DNA of 35,891 nucleotides, from contig VHCM01000010.1 of the NCBI GenBank assembly GCA_016871685.1, positions 1 to 35,891 on the forward strand, read 5' to 3'. The notes below the pieces were generated by a model. That model saw only the letters and a list, made by a program, of their open reading frames with translations, made no database searches and was not told where the DNA came from. The translations under genes were made by a program, and so were the position numbers. Within the stretch, counting starts at the first letter, position 1; each line of letters opens with the position of its first letter. The DNA is from Verrucomicrobiota bacterium (lineage in GTDB: Bacteria; Verrucomicrobiota; Verrucomicrobiia; Verrucomicrobiales; Akkermansiaceae). This document shows positions 23,232 through 32,207 of the stretch, in pieces.

Positions 23232-24542
23232 TCAATGAAGCTGGTGGACGAGATCACGGAACGAGTCGCCTCGTTGCTCGTAGCCGGTGAATTGGTCGAA
23301 CGACGAGGTGCCGGGCGAGAGTAGGACACAGGAGCCGACGGGCGCAAGGGTGCGGGCGACTTGCACGGCTTCCTCAAGAGTCGCGACCGCCTCGGTTCTC
23401 ACGGCATCCGAAAAAACCGCCGCGAGCGGGCGCGAGATCTGACCGAACGTCACCGCGGTCAGCACTTTCTCGCGCAGCAATGGCAACACCGTTGAATAAT
23501 CGAGCCCTTTCTCCTTGCCGCCGGCGATCAGCACGACCGGACGGGTCTGCGACCGCAACGCGCTTTCGAGCGCGTGCAGGTTGGTGGCCTTCGAATCATT
23601 GAGGTATTCGACTCCATCGAGCGTGCGCACCCATTCACATCGATGCAGCGGAGGCGCGAACCCGCGCAGTGCTTCGCGCATCACTTCCGGCGCGATGCCA
23701 AGCGCGGCGCAGGAGGCCATCGCGGCCATCACGTTCTCGGCATTGTGCAGCCCGCGCAACGCGGTATCGCGGTCGAGCGAAAGCACCACCGACCCTTGAT
23801 GCCGGATGTCATGGCCGTCCGAAAACCAGTCGGCCCCCGGATCGGTGGTCGAGAAGGTCGTCACCCGCGCCGCCAGCGGCGGCAACTCTTCACCACCGCG
23901 CACCACCGCGACGTCATCGCTCGTCTGGTTGATGAAAATCCGGGATTTCGCCGCGTGGTAAGCGGCGAGATCCGGATAGCGGTCCATGTGGTCGGGGGCG
24001 AAGTTGAGCCACACGGCGACGTGCGGGCGCAGCGTGCGGATCGTTTCAAGTTGGAACGAACTCAGCTCGAGCGCCACGGCACGCGGCGGATCCGCGCGCA
24101 TCACCACCTCGGCGAAAGGCGTGCCGAAATTGCCGCATGGGGTGCCCCCCATCCCGGCGTGCTCGAGGATGCGGCCGATGATGGCCGTGGTCGTCGTCTT
24201 GCCGTTGGTGCCGGTGATGCCGACCATCGTGCCGCCGTAGTGGCGCGATGCCAACTCGACCTCGCCGATCACCTCACCCGCGCCCGTGGCAAAAGCCGAG
24301 GCGAACGGACCGTCGGTCTCGATGCCGGGGCTCAGCACCAGTAGGTCGCAGACGAGCGCGCGGCCGTCGGCGATATCGGCGTCCGGATGAAGTTCGACAC
24401 CCTCGGGCATGTCGGCGAAGGCGTCGATGCCCGACGAGTCCCACGCCGAGACGCGCGCGCCCTCACGCAGCGCGAGCGCAGCCGCGGCCCGGCCGCTGCG
24501 GCCGACACCGAGGATCGCGACATGTGTTCCGGCAAGAGTCAT
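23232..24542 (-). CDS. murD: UDP-MurNAc-L-Ala:D-Glu ligase
   Basis: MurD adds D-glutamate to UDP-MurNAc-L-Ala with ATP. The 436-residue protein has the N-terminal Rossmann loop AILGVGRSGRAAA, the ATP loop GITGTNGKTTTT (109-118), ELSSFQLETI, NFAPDHMDRYPDLAAYHAAKSRIF with the Lys that is carbamylated in the family, and NDSKATN plus SPGTSSFDQFTGYEQRGDSF in the C-terminal domain. The ATG at 24542 lies two bases after the mraY TGA; a TTG at 24548 overlapping mraY is also possible and would add two residues. Confidence 0.97.
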   Translation of the reverse strand: MTLAGTHVAILGVGRSGRAAAALALREGARVSAWDSSGIDAFADMPEGVELHPDADIADGRALVCDLLVLSPGIETDGPFASAFATGAGEVIGEVELASRHYGGTMVGITGTNGKTTTTAIIGRILEHAGMGGTPCGNFGTPFAEVVMRADPPRAVALELSSFQLETIRTLRPHVAVWLNFAPDHMDRYPDLAAYHAAKSRIFINQTSDDVAVVRGGEELPPLAARVTTFSTTDPGADWFSDGHDIRHQGSVVLSLDRDTALRGLHNAENVMAAMASCAALGIAPEVMREALRGFAPPLHRCEWVRTLDGVEYLNDSKATNLHALESALRSQTRPVVLIAGGKEKGLDYSTVLPLLREKVLTAVTFGQISRPLAAVFSDAVRTEAVATLEEAVQVARTLAPVGSCVLLSPGTSSFDQFTGYEQRGDSFRDLVHQLH

Positions 24543-24544
24543 TG

Positions 24545-25738
24545 TCAAAGGATCTTGAGTACGGCGACACCGAAGAGCGCGAGCATGATCGACAGGATCC
24601 AGAAGCGCACGATCACCTGGCTTTCGTGCCAGCCGAGCAACTCGAAGTGGTGGTGGATCGGGGACATGCGGAAGATGCGCTTGCCGCGCAGCTTGAAGCT
24701 GCCGACCTGCAGGATCACCGAGAGCGCCTCCATCACAAACACGCCGCCGATGATCACCAGCAGCAGTTCCTGGCGTGCGCAGATCGCCGCGGTGCCGAGC
24801 GCGCCGCCGATGGCGAGCGAACCGGTGTCACCCATGAACATCCGGGCCGGATGGCAGTTGAACCAGAGGAACCCGAATCCCGCGCCGGCCAGCGCCATCA
24901 GGAACACGGAAAGCTCGCCCAACAACGGATGATGCGGAATCACCAGGTACTCCACCGCCATGAAATAATGTCCGGCCAGATACGCCAGCAACGCGTAGGC
25001 CAACGCGGTGCTCACGGTGCATCCGGCCGCAAGCCCGTCGAGCCCATCGGTCAGGTTCACCGCGTTCGAGCAGCCGACGATCACCAATGCGAAGAACGGG
25101 ATGATGAACGGGCCCAGATCCACCAGCGGTGTCTTGAACAGCGGAAAGCACACGGCTCCGATCCCGATGGGCGTGTGTTCGCCGAGCAGGTAGCCGGTGA
25201 CACCGCCCCTGCCGGAGATTTCCGGTTTGAAGTACAGGAACGCGGCGGCGGTAAGCGCGATGACGAATTGCCACAACAACTTCGTCCGGCCGTTGATCCC
25301 GTCGGATTTCCGCTCCATCACCTTCTTCGAGTCGTCGCAGAGCCCGAGCAGCCCGCAGGCGGTCATCGTGCAGGCGCAAACGGCGACAAACGGATTGAGC
25401 ACGCGCGCGCAGACGAGCGTGGCGGCGAGCACCGCACCGATGATCAGCACGCCGCCCATCGTGGGCGTGCCGATCTTGCCGCCGTGGAGTTCGGCCAACC
25501 GATGCACTTCCTCGGCGGTGCGGATCGGCTGACCCACCTTGAGCGAGATGAGCTTGCGGATCACCGCCGGACCGGCGAGGAGCGAGATCACGAAGGCGAG
25601 CAGCCCCGCGGCGGCCGCGCGGAACGTGATGTACTGGAAGAGGTTGAGGAAGGAGAGGGCGTGCGCCCAGCCTTCGCGTCCGGCGGCTTTCTCGGCCTCG
25701 AACGCCTGGAACCAGAAATCGTAAAGGGCGGGAAGCAT
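24545..25738 (-). CDS. mraY: Phospho-MurNAc-pentapeptide transferase
   Basis: MraY transfers phospho-MurNAc-pentapeptide to undecaprenyl phosphate, making lipid I. The 397-residue polytopic protein has GGKIGTPTMGGVLII (87-100), the catalytic-type pair in CDDSKK (135-136), SNAVNLTDGLDGLAAG (224-239), FMGDTGSLAIGG and the late HHHFELLGW motif. The ATG at 25738 overlaps the murF stop (TGATG), giving the family-like start MLPALYDFWF; an open frame continues to 25843 inside murF but is not real. An N-terminal extension of about 35 residues before KLISLKVGQPIRTAEE is somewhat long and shared with relatives carrying an extra first helix. Confidence 0.97.
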   Translation of the reverse strand: MLPALYDFWFQAFEAEKAAGREGWAHALSFLNLFQYITFRAAAAGLLAFVISLLAGPAVIRKLISLKVGQPIRTAEEVHRLAELHGGKIGTPTMGGVLIIGAVLAATLVCARVLNPFVAVCACTMTACGLLGLCDDSKKVMERKSDGINGRTKLLWQFVIALTAAAFLYFKPEISGRGGVTGYLLGEHTPIGIGAVCFPLFKTPLVDLGPFIIPFFALVIVGCSNAVNLTDGLDGLAAGCTVSTALAYALLAYLAGHYFMAVEYLVIPHHPLLGELSVFLMALAGAGFGFLWFNCHPARMFMGDTGSLAIGGALGTAAICARQELLLVIIGGVFVMEALSVILQVGSFKLRGKRIFRMSPIHHHFELLGWHESQVIVRFWILSIMLALFGVAVLKIL

Positions 25739-27108
25739 CAGGTGGATTGGGGGAATGCGGCATGCATCACGCGCTCGACGGCGGCGGCGCGGCTGCCCTT
25801 GAACAAGACGATATCGCCGAGGCGGACTTCCTCGCGCAGCCACTTCGCCGCTTTGGAGACATCGGGAAAATGTTTGGCACCGCCCGCACCCTCGGCGATT
25901 CCCTCGGCACCCTCGCCCACGGCCACCACGGTGAGCCCGCGCCGCGCGGCCAAGGCGCCGGTCTGCCGGTGCGCGGTCGGCGCATGGCTGCCAAGCTCGC
26001 CCATGCGGCCCAGCACGATGATGCGCCGCGCGCCGCCTTCAGGCACCGGTGCCTCGGCCAGCGTCTCGATCGCCGCGGCCATCGACTCGGGATTGGCATT
26101 GTAGGTGTCGTCGATCACGACAACTCCATCGCAAACATGCCGGTTCAGCCTGCCTCCGCCGAGGCTCGCCTGCGATAGCGCGTCGGCGATCTCGTCGATC
26201 GGCACGCCGAGCTTCCATCCCACACCTGCCGCGAGCAGCGCGTTGGTCACCATGTGGCGGCCCGGCACCGGCAGCCTCACGTCGGCGGATCCCACACCGT
26301 CGATGACCAGTCGGAAATCCGTGCCGTGTTCGCCCGGCGTGAGTCCCTCGGCGCGCACGACGCCGCGTCCGTTGCCCACCGAAACGATCGACGCCTTGGT
26401 GCGCTGGCGCAGCGATTCATGATAATCCGATGACGCGGGAAGAAACAGGATGCCGTCGGCAGGAAGCGCGCGGGCCAGCATTCCCTTCTCCTCGGCGATC
26501 GCGTCCCGGCTGCCGAGGAATTCGATGTGGGCGGTGCCGATGTTGGTGATGATGCCGTATTTCGGCCGGGCGATCTCGCACAGCGGCGCGATCTCGCCCG
26601 CGTGGTTCATGCCCATCTCCCAGACGGCCGCGGTGTGCCCGGGCGTCGTCGCCAGCACGGTGAGCGGCACACCGATGTGGTTGTTCAGATTGCCCCGCGT
26701 TGCGGAAACCCGGAAGCGCTTCGAAAGCACCGCCGCGGTGAAATCCTTGGTGCTCGTCTTGCCGTTGGATCCGGTGATCGCCACCACCGGCAAATCCAGC
26801 TGCCTGCGCCAGATGTGCGCGAGCCGCTGCAACGCAAGCAACGGGTCGCCCACCGTGATCACCGCGGTGCCCGGCGGCGGCGTGCCGTCCCAATGACCGC
26901 AGATCGCGACCCGCGCGCCACGCGCCAGGGCTTCGGCGACAAACGCGTCGCCATCGAAGCGCTCTCCTTTCAACGCGACGAACAACGCGCCGGCGGAAAT
27001 CGTGCGCGTATCGGTCGAAACGCCGCCGTCGGCCAACGCGCCGCCATCCCCGGCGGCCACTCGCGTGCCGAGGAGTGCTGCGATCTCTGATGCGGTCAGC
27101 GGATTCAT
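25738..27108 (-). CDS. murF: UDP-MurNAc-tripeptide:D-Ala-D-Ala ligase
   Basis: MurF adds D-Ala-D-Ala to the UDP-MurNAc tripeptide. The 456-residue protein has the N-terminal substrate domain with STDTRTISAGALFVALKGERFDGD (31-54), the ATP loop ITGSNGKTSTKD (111-122), GNLNNHIGVPLTVL, EMGMNHAGEI, TNIGTAHIEFLGS and IDDTYNANPESM in the C-terminal part. The ATG at 27108 overlaps the murE stop as ATGA. The stop shares one base with the mraY start, so the chain is translationally coupled on both sides. Confidence 0.97.
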   Translation of the reverse strand: MNPLTASEIAALLGTRVAAGDGGALADGGVSTDTRTISAGALFVALKGERFDGDAFVAEALARGARVAICGHWDGTPPPGTAVITVGDPLLALQRLAHIWRRQLDLPVVAITGSNGKTSTKDFTAAVLSKRFRVSATRGNLNNHIGVPLTVLATTPGHTAAVWEMGMNHAGEIAPLCEIARPKYGIITNIGTAHIEFLGSRDAIAEEKGMLARALPADGILFLPASSDYHESLRQRTKASIVSVGNGRGVVRAEGLTPGEHGTDFRLVIDGVGSADVRLPVPGRHMVTNALLAAGVGWKLGVPIDEIADALSQASLGGGRLNRHVCDGVVVIDDTYNANPESMAAAIETLAEAPVPEGGARRIIVLGRMGELGSHAPTAHRQTGALAARRGLTVVAVGEGAEGIAEGAGGAKHFPDVSKAAKWLREEVRLGDIVLFKGSRAAAVERVMHAAFPQST

Positions 27109-28604
27109 CGTTGGGTTGCAATCGCCTGCGCCTTTTCGCGCAACGCCTTCGCCGCATGCCTGCGGTCGTCGAACTCGATCGTCCGGTCGGCGAACTGCTG
27201 GGTCGTCTCGTGGCCCTTGCCGGCGATCAGGATGATGTCGCCCGAGCGCGACTCGGCCACCGCCCGTGCGATCGCCTCGGCGCGGTCGGCAATGCACGCG
27301 TGCCTCGCGCCGCCGATGCCCGCCTCGATCTCGCGGATGATCGCAAGCGGATCCTCGGATCGCGGGTTGTCGGAGGTGATCACACATGCGTCGCTGTGAA
27401 CGGCGGCGGCGGCCGCCATCAGCGGACGCTTGCCACGATCGCGGTCGCCACCGCAACCGAACACGGTGATGAGGCGGCGCGGATCGAGTTCGCGCAGCGT
27501 GCGGCACGCGTTTTCAAGCGCGTCGGGCGTGTGCGCGTAATCAACGAAAACGGTGGCCCCACCCGCGTTGCCGACGTTTTCCATGCGCCCGGGCACCTGC
27601 GGCGCATCGGCCACCGCCGCGACCGCGTCGCGCAGGCTGATCCCGCACGCACTCGTCGCGGCAAGCGAGCCCAGCAGGTTGTGAACATTGAAGCGGCCGA
27701 TCAACGGCGCGCGCACAAGGAACTCGCGCCCTTTCGCCGCAAGGCCGAACTCCATCCCGCGCGCGTTCTGGCGAAACTGCAACGCCCGGAAATCATTGTG
27801 GACGTTGAAGCCGAACCGCAACACCGGCATGCGCCCGTCAAGCTCCGCGGCCAAGGCTGCTCCGCGCGCGTCATCGGTGTTGATCACCGCCACCGGCTTC
27901 TTGCCGCGCCCGTCCGCCGCCAGCTCGCGGAACCATGAGGCCTTCGCATCGAAGTACGCGTCGAGCGTGCCATGATAGTCGAGATGATCCTGCGTCAGGT
28001 TGGTGAAGACACACGCATCGAAACCCAGCGCATGCACGCGCTTCTGGTCGATCCCGTGCGAGGACACCTCCATCGCGACACCACGGCAGCCGTGGTCGCG
28101 CATGCGCGCGAGCAATGCCGCCAGCCCGACCGGATCCGGCGTCGTGTGCGACGCCGCCGTCACCGACTCGCCGTCGTCCACGCAAATCGTGCCGATCAAT
28201 CCGGCCCGGTGCCACGCGGACTTCATGATGTGGTGGATCAAAAACGCGCTGGTGGTCTTGCCGTTGGTACCGGTCACGCCGACGAGCGCCATCGTCCGCC
28301 ACGGATCTCCCGCGAGCGCCGAAGCGATCGATGCGGCCGCCGCGCGCGTGTCCGGCACGCGCACCCAGGCCAGCGACGGATCAAGATCGGCCGGCCGTGG
28401 CGTCTCGGCCAAGACCGCGGAGACACCGCGCTGCCATGCCTCCGGGATGAAGCGATGACCATCCGTCGCCGCACCGCGCATCGCGGCGAAGATCGCGCCC
28501 GGCCCGGCATCTTGCGACGACAACGCCAGCGCGGTGATCTCGATCGCCCCCGACCCGGAGAGCCCGGCCTGCGGCAACCTGCAGACGATTTCCTGCAACG
28601 TCAT
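27105..28604 (-). CDS. murE: UDP-MurNAc-tripeptide synthetase, meso-DAP type
   Basis: MurE adds the third residue of the stem peptide. The 499-residue protein has the ATP loop GVTGTNGKTTSAF (109-121), TTPDP, EVSSHGIDQKRV, FTNLTQDHLDYHGTLDAYFDAKASWF with the carbamylated-type Lys, VDYAHTPDALEN, FGCGGDRDRGKRP, and DNPRSEDP (DNPR at 412-415). DNPR is the family marker for meso-diaminopimelate, pointing to a Gram-negative wall. The ATG at 28604 overlaps the ftsI stop as ATGA; the longer open frame to 28736 lies inside ftsI. Confidence 0.97.
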   Translation of the reverse strand: MTLQEIVCRLPQAGLSGSGAIEITALALSSQDAGPGAIFAAMRGAATDGHRFIPEAWQRGVSAVLAETPRPADLDPSLAWVRVPDTRAAAASIASALAGDPWRTMALVGVTGTNGKTTSAFLIHHIMKSAWHRAGLIGTICVDDGESVTAASHTTPDPVGLAALLARMRDHGCRGVAMEVSSHGIDQKRVHALGFDACVFTNLTQDHLDYHGTLDAYFDAKASWFRELAADGRGKKPVAVINTDDARGAALAAELDGRMPVLRFGFNVHNDFRALQFRQNARGMEFGLAAKGREFLVRAPLIGRFNVHNLLGSLAATSACGISLRDAVAAVADAPQVPGRMENVGNAGGATVFVDYAHTPDALENACRTLRELDPRRLITVFGCGGDRDRGKRPLMAAAAAVHSDACVITSDNPRSEDPLAIIREIEAGIGGARHACIADRAEAIARAVAESRSGDIILIAGKGHETTQQFADRTIEFDDRRHAAKALREKAQAIATQR

Positions 28605-30526
28605 GGGTCGGCGGTGTTGCGGACTTGCGCGGTGACGGGAGCGGCTCCGGCAGGCTTGAGGTTCAGATGCACGGCGGCGCGCGCAGCGATACGGCTGAAC
28701 ACCGGCGCGGCAATCGTGCCGCCATAGTGCCGGCACTTGGTGGTGCGCGGGTCGTCCACCACGACGATGCAGACAAACGCGGGCTCCTCCGCAGGCATCA
28801 TCCCAACGAAGGAAACGATGTATCGTCCGTTGAGGTATCCGCCCTTCGGGTTGTGCTTGACCACCGTTCCCGTTTTCCCCGCCACGCGGAAGCCGGGCAC
28901 CGTCGCGCGCGTCGCGGTGCCGCCTTCCTCGGTCACTTTCTCGAGCGCGCCGCGCATCGCGGCGGCGGTCCGCTCGTTGATCACGCGGTGCACCACCTCC
29001 GGGCCGAACGACTCGACCACCGATCCGTCGCCGGCAACGAGTTCGCGGACGATGAGCGGTTTGCGCAGATTGCCGTCGCCGGCAATCACCGAGTACGCGC
29101 AGGCGAGCTGCAACGGCGTGACGTTCACCGCATAACCATAGCAGGCCCGTGAAAAATCCAGCGGGTTGTTGGTGTCGCGGGCCGTGCCGGATGACTCGCC
29201 GCTCAACTGGATGCCCGTCCTGCGGCCGAATCCGAAACGATGCATGTATTCGTAGAACTTCTTCGCGCCGACCTGACGCCCCAGCATGTAGGTGCCAATG
29301 TTGTTTGATTTCTGGATCACGCCCTCAACCGTCAGTGATCCCGCCGGATGATCGTCCCTGACGACGACCTTGCCCGATTGGAACAACCCGTTGTGGCAGT
29401 TCACCTTGCTCTGCGGCCCGACCTTCCCCTCGTTGAGCGCAGCCGCGGCGGCCACCACCTTGATGGTCGATCCGGGTTCGTAAATCGTTTGCAACGCATA
29501 ACTCGCACCGGCGTCCTTGACGGTCGTCAGATCCGCCAGGTTGAAATTCGGACGACTCGCCATCGCCAGCACCTCGCCGCTCTTCGGATCGATCATCACC
29601 ACCGCTCCCCGCTTCGAGTCGAACTCCGCAAGCCCCCAGTCCAGCTCTTCTTCGACAATCCGTTGCAGACCGAGGTCGAGGGTCAGCCGCACGTCGAGTC
29701 CCGTTTGCGGGGCCATCCGCTCTTCGGTGCCACCGGGAATGAGCTTGCCATTCACACGGTTGCCGCGCTGCCAGCCGTCGGTGCCGCGCAACCTCGCGTC
29801 CATCACCGCTTCGACTCCGAACTTGCCGCTCTCGCGAATGACCAGGCCGCCGCGGCCGTCGTCCTCCTCGCTCTCGCCGGTGTAACCGACGAGATGGGGT
29901 GCCATGTCGGGCGAGGGATACCAGCGGCGGAATCCGCGCTCCATCCGGAATCCGCGGATGGCATGAGCCGCGATCGCCTCGCGGACCTTGTCGGCTTCGT
30001 CCTCAGCGAGGTTTCGCGCGATCGGAAACCATTGGGCACGCGCGTTCTTCACCATCGAACGGATTTCGGCGCGCTTCATGCCCAAGGGCCGCGCGAGCAC
30101 GTCCGCTGCATGATCGAGATGGGCGGCGGACACGTCCTCCTTCGGCATCTCCGTCTTGAGTCGCTTGACGATTCGCTGCACCGCGCGGCTCCTCGCCTCC
30201 TCACCCAGCGCGTGCCAACCGGGATCCATCGCCGCCTCCTTGAGCGCCAACGCCCGCAGCCGTCCCGGATCGTTGCGCAGGTGGTTCATGTCGATGTACA
30301 CCGTGGTCGCGGGAATGCTCTGCGCCAGCGGCACGTCGTTGCGATCGAGGATGTTGCCACGCATCGCCGGCAGCACTTCGGTGCGCTGATACGAACGGCG
30401 CGACTCATCAACAAAGCGTCCGCGGTCGAGCCACTGGATCTCCAGCAGCCGGCCGGACAGCAACCCCAGCGGGAAGACTAGGATCCCGCAGAGGATCGAA
30501 CAGCGCAGTTGGAATGCCTTGTTCAC
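28601..30526 (-). CDS. ftsI: Division transpeptidase FtsI (penicillin-binding protein 3 type)
   Basis: FtsI is the monofunctional class B transpeptidase that cross-links septal peptidoglycan. The 641-residue protein has a short cytoplasmic tail, a membrane anchor (about 8-27), the RGNILDRN pedestal motif (56-63), and the three penicillin-binding motifs: STIK (Ser353 nucleophile, Lys356), SNN (407-409) and KTGT (551-554). No PASTA domain follows. An insertion of about 90 residues (90-180, charged helices) sits between the RGNILDRN block and YPSPDMAPHLVGY. The start is a GTG three bases after the ftsL stop. The stop overlaps murE. Confidence 0.96.
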   Translation of the reverse strand: MNKAFQLRCSILCGILVFPLGLLSGRLLEIQWLDRGRFVDESRRSYQRTEVLPAMRGNILDRNDVPLAQSIPATTVYIDMNHLRNDPGRLRALALKEAAMDPGWHALGEEARSRAVQRIVKRLKTEMPKEDVSAAHLDHAADVLARPLGMKRAEIRSMVKNARAQWFPIARNLAEDEADKVREAIAAHAIRGFRMERGFRRWYPSPDMAPHLVGYTGESEEDDGRGGLVIRESGKFGVEAVMDARLRGTDGWQRGNRVNGKLIPGGTEERMAPQTGLDVRLTLDLGLQRIVEEELDWGLAEFDSKRGAVVMIDPKSGEVLAMASRPNFNLADLTTVKDAGASYALQTIYEPGSTIKVVAAAAALNEGKVGPQSKVNCHNGLFQSGKVVVRDDHPAGSLTVEGVIQKSNNIGTYMLGRQVGAKKFYEYMHRFGFGRRTGIQLSGESSGTARDTNNPLDFSRACYGYAVNVTPLQLACAYSVIAGDGNLRKPLIVRELVAGDGSVVESFGPEVVHRVINERTAAAMRGALEKVTEEGGTATRATVPGFRVAGKTGTVVKHNPKGGYLNGRYIVSFVGMMPAEEPAFVCIVVVDDPRTTKCRHYGGTIAAPVFSRIAARAAVHLNLKPAGAAPVTAQVRNTADP

Positions 30527-30529
30527 GGG

Positions 30530-30877
30530 TCAGGGTGCGGCGGCCGCGACACCACGGCGCGGCACGCGATCGGCGGCAGGCATCACCTCCTCGATCACGC
30601 CGGAGGAAACGGGCTGCAGCGCGGAGCGATTCGCCCGCAGCGATTCGGTCATCTTCACGTGATGAAGCAATTCGTCGATGCGCATGCCATCGCCGGTCAT
30701 CTCGTAACGAAGCTTGTCGATGTCCTGCCGCACGCGCTCGATCTGGCGCTGGGTCTGGATCTGACGGTTCTTCAAGCGGACGTACTGCGTGCCGCCGTAG
30801 ATGCAAAGGACCAGGCAGCAAATCCATGCGCCGACCACGGAGGCCGGCGTGCGTGGTTGGTCCCGGCGGCGGTTCAT
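30530..30877 (-). CDS. ftsL: FtsL-like bitopic division protein
   Basis: A 115-residue protein with a charged N-terminus (MNRRRDQPRTP), one transmembrane helix (about 14-30, VVGAWICCLVLCIYGGTQ), then a coiled-coil periplasmic part (LKNRQIQTQRQIERVRQDI, DKLRYEM) and a low-complexity Ala tail. Size, topology and location between rsmH and ftsI match FtsL, which links FtsB/FtsQ to FtsW/FtsI. FtsL sequences diverge widely, so the name rests on context and architecture. The ATG at 30877 overlaps the rsmH stop as ATGA; another ATG at 30886 is possible. Confidence 0.8.
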   Translation of the reverse strand: MNRRRDQPRTPASVVGAWICCLVLCIYGGTQYVRLKNRQIQTQRQIERVRQDIDKLRYEMTGDGMRIDELLHHVKMTESLRANRSALQPVSSGVIEEVMPAADRVPRRGVAAAAP

Positions 30878-31875
30878 GGCTGGCATTCGGAAAGTCGTGC
30901 GACACGCAGTTTCGCACTGCGGGCCCTCGGGTTGGCGCGGATCTCCTCCGCCGACGGCTTCACCGCGCCACGCACGGGAAGATCGAACCGCCGCTCCGGA
31001 TTCGGACGTGGCGCGGGCCACGACGGATCGTCGAGCATCGCTTGCGAATGACGGCGCAGGAAACGCTTCACCAAGCGGTCCTCCAGGCTGTGAAACGTGA
31101 TCACCAGCAACCGACCGCCCGGCTTGAGCACGCGCGGCGCCATCTCCAACGCGGCAGCCAGCGAATCCAACTCGTCGTTCACCGCCATGCGCAAGGCCTG
31201 GAACGCACGCGTCGCCGGATGCACGCGGCCGCGGCGACCGACCACCCGCTCGATGCAACCGGCAAGATCGGCGGTCGTCGCAAACGGCCGGCTCTCACGA
31301 TGAGCGACGATCGCCGACACGATGCGCCGCGCCGCGGGCTCTTCGCCATACTCACGCAGGATCCTCGTCAGCTCGTCCGCGCTCCACGTGTTGACCACCT
31401 CGGCGGCGGTGCGGCGGCTCGACGGCCCCATGCGCATGTCGAGCGGACCATCGCGCAAAAAAGAAAACCCGCGCGCCGCGCTGTCGAGCTGGCGCGTCGA
31501 CACACCGAGATCGAGCAGCAACCCATCGGCACGCATCCCCGCACGCAACTGCGGCGCATGCTCGGCATCCGCCACGTTGCCCTCCCAAGTTGTGAAACGC
31601 CCGCCGAAGCGCGCAAGCCGCCGACGCGCGTGCGCCAACGCCTCGGGATCGCGATCGACCCCCAACACACTCGCGCCCGCCTCGAGAAACCGTTCGCTGT
31701 GACCACCACCACCCAGCGTGCCGTCGATGATCCACGCGCCCTCGCCGGCACCCATCCACCCGCACACCTCGTCGGCCATCACCGGCACGTGGTAGCCACC
31801 CACACCGCCATCCGCATCGCACGATTCTCCCGCCTCATCCGCCCCGCACTCCGCCACGCTCGCGGAAAAACTCAC
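30874..31875 (-). CDS. rsmH: 16S rRNA (cytosine-1402-N4)-methyltransferase
   Basis: RsmH (MraW) methylates C1402 in 16S rRNA with S-adenosylmethionine. The protein has GYHVPVMADEV, the SAM loop IIDGTLGGGGHSERFLE, LGVDRDPEALAHARRRL, LLLDLGVSTRQLDSAARGFSFLRDGPLDMRM, ALRMAVNDEL and the late ITFHSLEDRLVKRF. I chose the GTG at 31875 (333 residues): it has GGAG nine bases upstream, though about 30 residues precede the conserved start, so a later GTG is possible. Upstream, the frame stays open through a tandem repeat with no family sequence. The proposed ribosome-binding site lies inside a hairpin of that repeat. Confidence 0.93.
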   Translation of the reverse strand: MSFSASVAECGADEAGESCDADGGVGGYHVPVMADEVCGWMGAGEGAWIIDGTLGGGGHSERFLEAGASVLGVDRDPEALAHARRRLARFGGRFTTWEGNVADAEHAPQLRAGMRADGLLLDLGVSTRQLDSAARGFSFLRDGPLDMRMGPSSRRTAAEVVNTWSADELTRILREYGEEPAARRIVSAIVAHRESRPFATTADLAGCIERVVGRRGRVHPATRAFQALRMAVNDELDSLAAALEMAPRVLKPGGRLLVITFHSLEDRLVKRFLRRHSQAMLDDPSWPAPRPNPERRFDLPVRGAVKPSAEEIRANPRARSAKLRVARLSECQP

Positions 31876-32076
31876 GGACACCCGCTCCGACAACCAGCCG
31901 GGAGCGGAGCGGGTATCCGCGTCACTTGCGGTGCCGCGCGCCGTCCCTTGCGCACCACACCGCATCCCTGGGAAAAACCGCGGACGCCGCCCCGCCAACC
32001 AGCCGGATGCGGAGCGGACGCCCGTTCGTGAAGGATGACGCGCCGCCGTCCCTTGCGGCGCGGCCATCCCGAAAAT
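31864..32076. repeat. Two tandem ~105-bp direct repeats at the rsmH 5' end
   Basis: Blocks recur at a steady offset: GGAAAAA at 31864 and 31971, CAACCAGCCGG at 31891 and 31996, and CGCCGTCCCTTGCG at 31939 and 32044. The offset is 105 bases for the last two. Both copies contain inverted arms around CCAGCC. Copy A covers the rsmH start; copy B lies in the mraZ-rsmH gap, which is enlarged to 332 bases. The rest of that gap (32077-32207) shows nothing I recognise. Confidence 0.8.
31876..31918 (-). promoter_or_regulatory. 14-bp stem-loop covering the rsmH ribosome-binding site
   Basis: Arms GGACACCCGCTCCG (31876-31889) and CGGAGCGGGTATCC (31905-31918) pair at 13 of 14 positions around a 15-base loop. 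In the minus-strand mRNA the GGAG used for the GTG at 31875 lies within the 3' arm, directly before the start codon. Folding would hide the ribosome-binding site. Confidence 0.55.
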
Positions 32077-32207
32077 GATCGCAGACCAGCCGCCGACCCG
32101 TGTCCCGGCAAGCACGCCCGGCGCGCCTGAAAAACGGATTGTCGGTTGCGGCCACATGAATGGAATCCCTGTCGATGATGATCCGGAATGATGGGGTTTG
32201 AGAAATT

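Noticed and set aside
31876-32157. N-terminal extension of RsmH to 32157
   Set aside because: The extra 94 codons translate the tandem repeat and contain no RsmH-like sequence; a GTG with GGAG at proper spacing lies at 31875.
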